A stretch of 64,000 nt of DNA, from NCBI GenBank assembly GCA_004194705.1, contig SADC01000098.1:682001-746000 (forward strand). The letters are read 5' to 3'. This DNA is from Ditylenchus dipsaci. Taxonomy: Eukaryota > Nematoda > Chromadorea > Rhabditida > Anguinidae. The translations under genes and the position numbers were made by a program. Shown piece by piece: positions 35,021-45,200 of this stretch (position 1 is its first letter; every line of letters starts with the position of its first letter). The notes under the pieces were generated by a model, which worked only from the letters and a program-made list of their open reading frames with translations, was not told the origin of the DNA and ran no database searches.

Positions 35021-36855
35021 TTACGTTTCAATAATCTCTTGCTGAGTACAAACAAAGATTGTCATGCTGGTGTCAGGAAGAGTTCTTGCCCTTAGCACCG
35101 AATTACTTTCTTCATTGCAGGTGCAGTGAATGAATGTGCGTAGACCCTCGACGGTCATACTATCTTCTTCAGGTTTGCAGTTGGGGATGTGTTGGGATTC
35201 GCTGCAGAACTTAAAAGATCAAATTATTATAAGCAATATTGATAAACCTATGTTAACAAAACTTTCCGCCAGAAAGTTTTAAGGTGCATATTTATCACGA
35301 ATAGCTCAAGTAAATGTTCTTTTCAATCACCAAAAACGATAAGGGCTTGTTCACGTTGTTCGAGTTAGAGTTTGGGTAAGAGGTGTTCATGTACTCAAAA
35401 ATCTGAACTCGAACCCGATGGTGTTAACGTACTTCGAGTTCGAGGTCGCGCTTGAAAATGCCTACGTATGTGGCTTAGATGGCTCAGAGTCTCACCCCAT
35501 AGCGGTCAAAATCCACTAAAAGTAGGTTTTTTGGCGGTTTACTACGCGTGAATCCGAGTTATATACTTCAACACCTTCAAATTCGACCTCTAACTTGAAC
35601 TTTAACTCGAGCTACGTGAACACCTTCGAGTTAGAGTTCAAGTTTGAGTTCGAATTAGAAGTGTTCACGTAGCCAAAAATCCGAACTCTAATTCGAAGAA
35701 CGTGAACAGGCCATAAAAATATGTTTGAGTATGTCTACTACACTGGCCTATACCTAGCTTAAACACTGGTCATAAGAAATAAAATGAAGCATATGGCCAG
35801 CGTGTTTTCTCTGACTGTCTAACCTGCCTTACATCCTATACCAATTTTCTGCACTCCATATTAGAAAGACCAGTGGATTGGAGTTGGAAATAACTTTGCG
35901 CACGGGCGATAACGTGACCTATGAAGCTTTGCTGAGGTGCGTTTATTGCTGGTTGAAAACTTTCACCCAATGCCCCGGTTCGGTTCCTGAAACACGGATA
36001 CCGATACCAATTTTTGGACGCTCTTACGGAGCTAATTTAACCCTAGGATTACGAGAAAAGAACTGACGTCTCATACAATTGTGGTCAATGTTATCCTCTC
36101 AATATGACGCTTGGGTCAAATTGACCCTCAACCGTATAAGGTGCTGTTTTTGTTGTATGATATCGAAAATAAATATAGTCCAAATGTAGCTAACAGCGAG
36201 ACAAGCATAGTCATAAAAAAACAGTCCTTGTTGATGTTTAAAATTTTTTAACAGGTCTTTGAAATGTCTTCTGGGGTCATATAGACGCACGGTAATATTA
36301 GGGTTAACAAAATAAGTCATCAGCTCGCGCTAAAGCAGAGAAAACATGGTGTTTAACATTACACGTACATTTTTCAAATTTTTTTGCTTCAAATTTTCGA
36401 AATTATATTTCAGGGTGTGCAAGATCATCAAACCATTAATTTTTTTCTCAAAAAAATTCTCAGGCGTCTTTCTGACAAGATTAATAGACACAAAAAATGA
36501 AATTGTGGACGACTTCCGCAATAGAATCGAAACGTGCATCGTCGCTGAAAAAATCATTCCGAATGACCTTCTGCTCGAAAAATTTGTTGGGCTGTCAATA
36601 TACATTTTTCTCTGTGTATCAAACGTTTCAATGCGTCGATGATGTTTGAGCAACTCTAAAACTAAATCAAGCTGGGGATTTTTTCGGCTAAGGGTCCCAG
36701 TTTTGGAAATTGACCGGACAGAGAGCTACCTACGCAAAGTTTTTAAATGCTCACATTGTAAGTAACTCCAAAGCTAAAGGCAGCATTGCTCCTGTTGGCC
36801 TGACATGGCTTCGGCTGCAGCAGTCCAGGACAAGTACACATCTCAAAACGATATC
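35021..36855 (-). CDS. cysteine-rich protein, last two exons
   Basis: Exon 36755-36855 (acceptor CTCTAG, donor GTGAGC) joins in phase 0 to exon 35021-35209, which ends with TAA. Readable residues: YRFEMCTCPGLLQPKPCQAN..., then FCSESQHIPNCKPEEDSM..., then FIHCTCNEESN..., then IFVCTQQEIIET. The eight cysteines and two CxC pairs suggest a secreted disulphide-rich protein. The N-terminal exon(s), where a signal peptide would be, were not found. I do not recognise the family. The 1.5-kb intron carries element Q and a repeat F copy. A polyadenylation-like AATAAA lies about 90 bp downstream on the minus strand. Confidence 0.6.
35341..35714. mobile_element. inverted-array element Q
   Basis: Ends GGCTTGTTCACGTTGTTCGA and, reversed, GGCCTGTTCACGTTCTTCGA. 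The interior repeats TTCGAGTTAGAGTTC and GTGTTCACGTA in both orientations. No gene inside. Confidence 0.75.
35800..36040 (+). repeat. interspersed repeat F, plus orientation
   Basis: About 240 bp, nearly identical to 16140-16378 and sharing its left border CAGCGTGTTTTCTCTGACTG. From 36041 to 36754 nothing firm was seen. Confidence 0.75.
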
Positions 36856-38272
36856 CTAGAGCTGAATAAAGGCAACTTTCATTAGGCAAACATTCTGGTC
36901 TGATGTATCTGGCTGTCTAAAATATTACTAAAATAATTAATATTTCTAACTTTTACTCAATAATTTTGGTTATTTTCGACTTTCTTTCTGTATATTTTCA
37001 TATTTTAAGGGGCATGCTCGCCGTCGATGGGAGTATTTTGAAAGTCGGGTACCAGGTCAATCTGAAAAAAGAATGATTTCGAAATTATTTTTGTTAATTA
37101 CCCATAAGTTGAGTACCCATTAAAATTTTGAAAATTTTTCTTTAAGGTATTTTGAAATAAATACAAAATTTATACGCTATTTCATCTAGTGCTTATTGTC
37201 CTATTGCTGCTAAAAATAAAATTTGGAGTCCTAGGATAATTAAAAGCTTAACTCCCAGGATAAATGTTCCATAATTAGAACGGTTTTGGAACAAGATGGG
37301 AACGGGCTGTCAACAAAATATCGTTCCAAAGCGACAAAGTTCCAAAAGTACCAAAATTTAAGTTGCCGAAATTGGGTCGATCTTCTTAACAGCTTGCATC
37401 TTCTTTAATTTACGAATTCAGCCAAACAGTTGGAAAATTCGTAAAAAGGTTACTGAACAGCCCAAACCTGCTCACCTGTTTGTCTATTCTGTAGGCATTT
37501 GAAAAAAGACAAAATGTGGTCATCAAAATCAAATATTTTGGCTCTAGTATGCTCCACAAGGAACTCATCTTGCTATATTACCAAATAATTATTAATTCTT
37601 ATTACACTGTCTTTTTCAGACCAATTTCACGACTCGAACAGAGGAATGAGTGGGATACTACCTGGGAAAATTGCTTATATAAACATTCAACCACGAAAAT
37701 TGTTCTCAGGGGCCGAAAAAGCTGCTAGTAAAAGATGTCATCAGTTTTTTATTACAGGGTATTCCAAGAATGCTACGCTTGTTGGTTTTCTCATGACTCT
37801 TTTTCTGGACCAACATATTTGCGAAAAGAAATCTCAACTTAGGTGAAAAAGCTAGTATATTTTTTTATTCTAGTTTGTCTACGTAGTATCTATTTCAAAT
37901 GCTATTTCCAATAGTCATCAAGAGGGCGTTTCGAACAAACGCGCATATTTCTAAGTGGTCTGTTCTTTTCATCACCCTGGTTCGTTTAAATCTATAAGTT
38001 CTATTTGGCAGACCATGAGTTTCGCTTGCAAAAAGTTCTGTCTAAAACAGTATGTGTAAAACAGTATGTGAACAAACCAGTAAAAAAGGATTTTTTGGAA
38101 AATTCAGCAAAAATGAGTTAATTCTTGTTTGGATAAAACCAAAATGGGCAAGCAAAACTGGAGTTTCCGAGTGAGCTGATTTCACTATACATCCCCCTAA
38201 AAAGTAGACTAACACAAATTTTCGAAAAAATTAGCTTGGCGGAAGGGTTAAGGCAAATTGAGCGGGGTGTAT
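36856..38272. other. intergenic or intron, possible exons only
   Basis: A minus-strand stretch at about 37015-37065 after TTTTTTCAG and a plus-strand stretch at 37622-37845 after TTTTTCAG look mildly protein-like, but neither joins to a neighbour in phase. A CAGGG-family interior (GTGCTTATTGTCC) lies at about 37120-37270. Confidence 0.35.
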
Positions 38273-38639
38273 ACAGTACGTTTCATAATTTTACAGGCAC
38301 CGCCTCTTTCAGGTGTTTAGTGACATTTTTAAAAGAAAGTAAAAGATCTGTCTTTGCAGAAAGGATAAGCATAGTCGATAACAACAAAAATGTTTGGGGA
38401 TGTTGGGTTGTGAAAAAAATATGACCGAAAATTCAAATTTCCACCGTTTCATAATTTTACAGGCAGTTAAGGGAAGAAGCTTTATTCGAAAGATAATTCT
38501 CGCAACATCCCCAACATTTTTGCATAATTTCTAAGTTATCGACTATGATTATCTTTTAGTAAAGACAGATTTTTTATTTTTTTTAATGTCACTAAAAACC
38601 TAAAAAAAGGGTGCCTTTAAAAACAAGAAACGGACTGTA
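38273..38639. mobile_element. TA-flanked MITE, ACAGTACGTTTC ends
   Basis: Ends ACAGTACGTTTCATAA and, reversed, ACAGTCCGTTTCTTGT, flanked by TA. Long inner arms include GTTATCGACTATGATTATC against its complement. Tc1/mariner-type by target, family otherwise unknown. Confidence 0.7.
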
Positions 38640-38746
38640 TTGCGGTCCAGTGCTGGGTGTATACTACAATTAACCCTGAAAATTGTTCAGCCCTTTTTAC
38701 CAAAGAGAGTTTTTTTCGCCTTTTTCCCCTCATGTTGAAATTTTGT

Positions 38747-38869
38747 GATTTTTTAGGTTTAGGCCAGGGTCGGTCAGCGTATGTTAGGATGTACTCAAAC
38801 AAATCTTAGACTCCTGCTTGAGTCTGTCCTAACATATGCTGGCTTACCCTCGCTCAAGCCTAAAATATT
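38747..38869. repeat. inverted repeat
   Basis: Arms of about 42 bp contain AGCGTATGTTAGGA and TCCTAACATATGCT, with TTTAGGTTTAGGCC against AAGCCTAAAATATT at the outer edges. Probably a short MITE. Confidence 0.6.
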
Positions 38870-38987
38870 ACAAAAAAGAACAGAGGACGCCAAGGCAAAA
38901 AAACTCTTTGTTGGATAGGACTGATTTTTCCAAGACAGTTATCATGGGTTTATCCTTAAATTGTTGAATATTATTATCAAATAAAAC

Positions 38988-39243
38988 TACCGTATTTCCT
39001 CTAATATAACCACCCGCTCTAATAAACCCACCCCCTCAACTTCCAGTGTCTGTATCTCGGAACAGAGTAAATATTCTGCAAAGCTGTTTTTTGCGTTTTC
39101 TTAGTTCCCACGAGCTCTACCGATTCCGCTTTTTGGATTTTGGTTGAAGCCACATAAATCTCAAAATGACTCTAATAAACCCACCCCTCAGAAGGGGTTT
39201 GAAAAATAAACCCACCGGTGGTTATATTAGATGAAATACGGTA
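38988..39243. mobile_element. TACCGTAT-ended MITE, copy 4
   Basis: Ends TACCGTATTTCCTCTAATAT and, reversed, TACCGTATTTCATCTAATAT. Subterminal CTCTAATAAACCCACCCC units lie at both ends. The inner GTATCTCGGAACAGAGTAA segment is shared with the copy at 59801-60028. Confidence 0.8.
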
Positions 39244-40229
39244 TTTAAATAATTCAATCACCCTGCACACGGCAGACTTTCCCTAGCTTTCTGGCTCACA
39301 TCACCTTTTATTCAAGTACAATTTCCCAAGCAATTAAATAGCAAAAAAACAATTTATTTACAGAAAAATGTAGGACCAAATTTTTTTGCAGCTGAAGACT
39401 TTCTCAGCTCTGCAGAGATTTTTAAAAGACCAGGTTTAAAACAGGAGTTAAAAATATAAATCAAACTGCTGACTTTATAGGGCTTATAAATCCAAATAAG
39501 TAGGTCTGGGAAAATGACATTTAAGTTAAGTGCGCTCTCTCCAAAAATTTAGTCACTATTAAAAAGGTTGAAAAGACATTCAAGAGCAGACTAATGAGGT
39601 GAGAATAAGGAGCTGGAAGCAAATTAAAAGACTTCGAAACACATGCATAGTCACGCACACATATATTTCCAAGAAGCATACAAACTCAATCAGGTTGACT
39701 CAACAAATAGGAAATCTTGGCTTAAAACAGGTATTATTCATAATTACACAATTCGACTGGCTTTTTCTATAAGTAGTTTTGAAATAAAAACTTTATTTTG
39801 CAGATTGGTCAGGAGGAATTTACACAAACAACCCTAGATGGTGTAGTGTAAACTTAATTTGACACTAGAACGGCGGTTTGTTACATGTGTTGCGTTTTAC
39901 TCTGAATTTCAGGGTGATTAATTCTGAGCAAAGAAAGTTTACAAAAAGGTGGCTAAAATACACTTTGTAAACGGAGCCAAAACCTCCTTTTCAAATTCTA
40001 ACCATGTTTTAGGCTCTGAAAACAATAGAGAGTGCAAAAAATGTGGCAAGAACTTTTTTCAATTGTTTGTTTGCTTTATTCCCCTATGGTTTTTAGTCAT
40101 TTTTGCCTTGGTCCTTCTATGTTTTTCGATCATTTTTTCACTTGGTCACCTCTTTTGGACCTTGAAAAATGGAGTTTTAACATAGTTTTGCTATCTGGAG
40201 CTTACCGCGTAAAGAAACGCTGAAATGTA
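39244..40229. other. intergenic, no gene seen
   Basis: AT-rich DNA without a supported exon, RNA gene or recognised repeat. Confidence 0.4.
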
Positions 40230-40318
40230 TGCTTTTTCATGCACTTGCTCGGAATAATGTCTAAGGTATGTGTGTGTGTGTGTGCACTCACTTACCTTAG
40301 ACATTATTCCGAGCAAGA
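40230..40318. repeat. hairpin with repeat J ends
   Basis: Perfect arms CTTGCTCGGAATAATGTCTA (continuing AGGTA) and complement around a GTGTGTGTGTG loop. The left flank carries the TATGCTTTTTCATGCA of repeat J. Confidence 0.7.
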
Positions 40319-40856
40319 CTCATGATCATAAATGCGTAACGAAGCTCTTTTTGCATAACTCCAGTGAACGAAACGGGGTAAAATACCAAAAAAATAACCG
40401 AGAAAAACATAATTTTCAATGAAAGTTTCGATGTGATAAAAAAAATCCACACTTTTTCCATTAATAAAAATAACTTTTATGAAAATTTCTGTAACTTTCA
40501 GAAAAAAAATTATAAAAATGTTTGCTGAAAATTTTTATCTGAACATTTCTTAGGAATGTTCTTAGTTTCTACCTTTTTTGACGTTGTGTTTTCTGCATCT
40601 TCCTTTTTTGAAGTTCCTGTTTTCTCTTTTTTAGTTTTGGTTTTTTTTAAACCGGCTCCGACTCTGATGCAAATGACGTCTATGAGAATAATCTTAAATA
40701 AAGGGCATTCTCAAAAGCGATTTGTGAAATTTTAATATAATTTACTGTTTTTTAAGTTTTAAAAATCGTCTCCCGAGGTTTGTCGAGGCTGTAGTCAAAT
40801 GAATGCTGGGAATTTTTCGAAGCTGTTCAAAAAAATTTAGTGAATCACTTTCGGAA

Positions 40857-41322
40857 GGACAATACTTTTTTCTCCGACTAAAACACTTTTTTTCCGACTA
40901 ATTTCTTTTTTTCCGACTAATTTTAACTTTGTTTTTATTTTGGCATTTTTTCTTAATTTTTGTGCTAATTTTTTAAAAGTTTTAGTATTGTCGTGTAGCC
41001 CAGGATCTCAGCTTTCCAACAAGCTATAAAACTTCATTGAAGGATTTTAGAAAGGTAGACTTTTAGAGGTTTCAAAAATAAAATTTATTTTTATTTTATT
41101 TTTTGAAACCTCTAAAAGTCTACCTTTCTAAAATCCTTCAATGAAGTTTTATAGCTTGTTGGAAAGCTGAGATCCTGGGCTACACGACAATACTAAAACT
41201 TTTAAAAAATTAGCACAAAAATTAAGAAAAAATGCCAAAATAAAAACAAAGTTAAAATTAGTCGGAAAAAAAGAAATTAGTCGGAAAAAAAAGTGTTTTA
41301 GTCGGAGAAAAAAGTATTGTCC
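40857..41322. mobile_element. near-perfect palindromic element U
   Basis: Two arms of about 230 bp, almost identical inverted copies with a loop of only a few bases. Ends GGACAATAC and GTATTGTCC. A perfect 9-bp duplication CTTTCGGAA flanks it (40848-40856 and 41323-41331). Each end carries three TTTTTTCCGACTAA-type units. Long inverted ends plus 9-bp duplication recall foldback or Mutator-type elements. The arms' near-identity points to a recent insertion or ongoing arm homogenisation. Confidence 0.88.
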
Positions 41323-41331
41323 CTTTCGGAA

Positions 41332-42283
41332 TACGCATGATTAAAAAAATGCGCCACAGTTTCACCAGTTTTTGACATATAAAATGTTTGTATTGACGCT
41401 CTAAGCTACATTTTGAATATAGTATGTTTAGTGTGAAAAAATAGCTTAAAGTACAACATTGCCAAAATAGCAGTTTTTTAAAAGTTCTTGACGTATGCTT
41501 GATAAACTTGCTTTTACATTAGTCGTGAAAATTTTGATGCTAGTCAAAATAGAAAAGAAAAAAGTAAGCACTTCTAAAATATATTTAAAAAGACGAAATA
41601 AAAAATGGGTGTAATATAAAGTTTTACATAGGCTTTTAATATAAATGAATCTAAAATAAGGATAAAAAGGGTAAGGTCCACGGTTTCCACTGACCAGAAA
41701 GCGCTAAGCCTCGTCTTTTTCTGGCAGCAGGAATAGAGATAAACTTGCGAAACTTAGCACGACTGGGGAAATCGGCACCCCAGCTCATCATCCTTAAAAA
41801 CGGTGGTGATATGGAAAGTAAAATGGAAAAAGATGGCAAAATATTTAAATCTTCTTTGCCATGTTTTGGTTCTAGTTTTTTGGAAAAAAAAATTATTTGT
41901 CCATTGGTAGTGAAAAGTTTATCTCATGTTATTGATGAAAAAAATTAGTTTTTAAAGGTTGGGTGTCAATCGAAAAGGCAAGTAAAGTGGAACCTCATAA
42001 AAACGACACTTTTTAGTCAGCTCTCTGGGATGTCGGTTTGAATATTTTGGATTGTAGTCTTTTACATGATAAAAAGGGATCCGGTAAAAACTATTCAAAA
42101 CAATAAGTTACAGCCATTTTAAAAAGCAAATTTTTTGGCTAACTTTTAATCCAATTTTAGGTCACATATTTTATTAAAACCAACATTTGAACAAAATTAA
42201 AATATTTAAAGTAAGCGCTTGGACAATAATAGTCTATGTTTCAAAACAAAATACTAAATACTGTATCAACATCCACGTTAGCA
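41332..42283. other. intergenic, weak exon candidate
   Basis: A GC-richer piece at 41670-41790 has open, basic reading on the minus strand after a TTTTTAAG, but no link to a gene was found. The rest is plain AT-rich sequence; part may be 3' UTR of the HHEX gene. Confidence 0.35.
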
Positions 42284-45200
42284 CTATTCCAAAGAGTCCA
42301 AAGGGAAACTGGCATGAGAAAAGCTTCCGTCGGAAGGAAGGTTTCTGCGATGTTTCGCACGTCTGTTTTGAAACCACGTTTTCACCTAAAATCAAATTTT
42401 TTTTTTTTTTTGTTTCATTAATTTTTTTTCGAAACGAATTTTTCAAATTTTTCCTTTGTAAGTAAACTGTTATCTCAGCCCTACCTCATTCTTTTCGAAA
42501 TTTTGAATTAGAAGAACAAAATGATAGAAAACCTTTGCAAAAAGCAATACGGGGTCATGTCATGTTTCTTTCAGTAGCCGGCCGAACATATATAAAGTTA
42601 AAATTTGGCTTTATATCAGGGTTACGATCCCAAAGTTTTGAAAATAAGGACATTTTTTTTTCAAAACAAGGACATTTTAGGGTATTTCAGCAAAAAATAT
42701 GCTGTTTTCTCTAGTGCTGCTAAAAATAAGATTTTGACATGAAATCTTAAAAAAAAGATTTGGAGTCCCTGAAGAAGGACAAATTTTGTAAATAAGGACA
42801 GCTAGTAACCCTGCATTATACATTCTTTTTTGTTAAGCTAGTCTTAAACTAAACATATGCTCAAATTATGGCAGACAATCCATCTTAAAATGTTCTTAAA
42901 GGCCTTAATCAGTCAAAGAGACACTTGGTGTCAATATCATCAACAAGTCAAGGAGTTTGTCTGTCTAGAAAAGCAATACCCTCAATTGATTTCTAAAGAA
43001 TGGGCTCTATTCTATCTCCTAATGTATTTAGGAGCTAAATAGAGCAAGAGGTTAAACAAACACTTCCTTTCTCTCCTACATAGTGATCATCTCCAATACT
43101 TTTGCAGGACATCACTTGCGTAAGTAGCCAAAAAGAAGGAGTGCCTTCTATATGACCTATCAATAACTTTATTAAAAACCGGAGTTATCTAATTCGAAGT
43201 TAATCCAACCTGATCATGCTGTGTAAACAGCTTGAATGACAACACAAATAAGGCTAATGACAAATAGTAACTTTCGAGCATAAATTCTTATCCGGTCTAC
43301 TACATTATGTCTAATTATTTGACAACACCAAAATCTCTGCTTGAAACTTGTAGATAACAACGAGTTTGTAGGTTGCCAAAAGTTACTATTTGGGTTAAGT
43401 AAGAGATCTTCCCATTATTAATTTGTTCCAGCAGCATTAAAAATAAAAATCCGTTTCAAAGTCCACTCTCGACAATCCGTCAGCTCAGGGATCACGGGTT
43501 ATGGAGTGACGGATAAGCGGGAGTTGACTGTAATTCATTTGGAATATCAAAGAATGCAAGATTTCCGCAGTTAAGAATATTGTGTAAATAAATATTCGAA
43601 CATCATAAAACCGTATTTCCTGTAATAGGTCGGCCGCCCTGAATTCGAAAAAACGTGTTTGTGGCATTGTGTTTTTTACCCACTTTTGATTACTTCTCTT
43701 CGGCCAGTTATTAGTTATTTTGCAGCTCATTGGCTATAAAATGGGTGGTAACTTGCCTGATAGAAGCATTCAGAAAGTGGGTCGAAACTCAATGCCGCAA
43801 ACACGATTTACAGGAAATGCGGTAGTCAAAAATCTCTACCGAATCGATTTGGACATTAGGAAGGTAATAAAACAAATTTGAAATTCCTGTGAAGAATTAA
43901 GACTTTAGAAACATCAAAAATTTCAAAGACAAAAATTAAAAGTGCCAAGCAAGAATAACGGGTTTCGGTTTTGCCTTAATTTATGTTACACCCGAATTAG
44001 GTGCATTTTGTTAATTATTAGAAAGACGATTATTGGAAATTGTATGGGTACCATATTGAACTCACCTAATCTTTTAGGCTCATTTTGTCACACTTTCTGC
44101 TAGACTGCAATAATAAATATCTACTCAGGGTGTTGACTCACTTATGAGTCTCAATTCTCGGTTAGTCATCCGTAAGTCACACTTAGGCTACGATGACGCG
44201 GAAAAGGGAGTGTGTGGCCTAGTGTTACCGAAATCCCGCTGCATCTTGTCCTACAATTTCATTAAAAATCTCCTCACAAGCATCAAATGTCATTTTTTGA
44301 ATTACTATAGAATATAAGAAATAATAAAAAAATCGACCCTAGTATAGGATACCCCCACCCCAGAAATTTTTCCTTCTAAAACTTAAGTAAAGACTACCCA
44401 AATTTATGTACCAGTTCTATACTAGCGCAAAAAAATCAATTCTCCAAAAACACAGGCTTTTAGAGGACCAAAAGCCTAAGAAAAATCCCTATCTCTATAT
44501 AGTATTTGGGTCGGGTAGGTGGGTGGTTGGGTGGTTCACACTTTTTAAAAATTATCAAAAACAACTTTTTTCGACTTTGAATATCATTTTGAGTTTTATA
44601 ACGGTGAAAACTATAGAATCTCAGCTACAAAACAAGCTATTAACCAGTGAAGTTAGAAAAGTGTAAGGGGTCGAACTGGCCCGGACAAGCTCTCAACTCA
44701 GTGGTTTTTTAGGTGGACTTTTTCCTATTTTTAACTTCAGACCCAATTTTGAGCCACTTTTATAGAGAAAGTCGATGTTGATGTTTTATAATGGTGAAAA
44801 CTAGAGAATCTCAGCTACAAAATGAGCTATCAAACGGGGATTTTTAATAGTGGCAAGGTTAAGGGGGCTTGGACAAGCTCTCACGTTCTCAAAGAATCTG
44901 GAGTAGGGTAGGCGAAGATAGGCAAGGGTAGGCGAGGATAGGCGAGGTAGAGTAGGTGGGTTAACAAGTAGGGTGGAGGATCTGCCCTAACCATTAACGC
45001 ACTCGAAAGATTAATCTGCCTGAACTACTAATGTAAATGAACCACTGATGTTCGCGAACCACAAGAATAGTGCCCGAACCACCAATGTTCCCGCACAGCA
45101 TAGGCGCCGATAGGCGCCTGCAGACCCCAGTTTTTTATATTGTAGTATTGCTAGCTTTCACTTTGTTATTTTGTCTAAAAATAATGTTCACCTGTCTCTC

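Noticed and set aside
36346..36642. Open frames on both strands, one with a helical-looking stretch (DDFRNRIETCIVAEK)
   Set aside because: Both strands stay open, no in-phase neighbour exon exists and no family is recognised. Possibly an exon, but not defensible.
37015..37065. Minus-strand stretch IDLVPDFQNTPIDGEH after a TTTTTTCAG acceptor
   Set aside because: It has no donor in phase with the cysteine-rich gene and ends at a repeat-like GGGGCATGC border.
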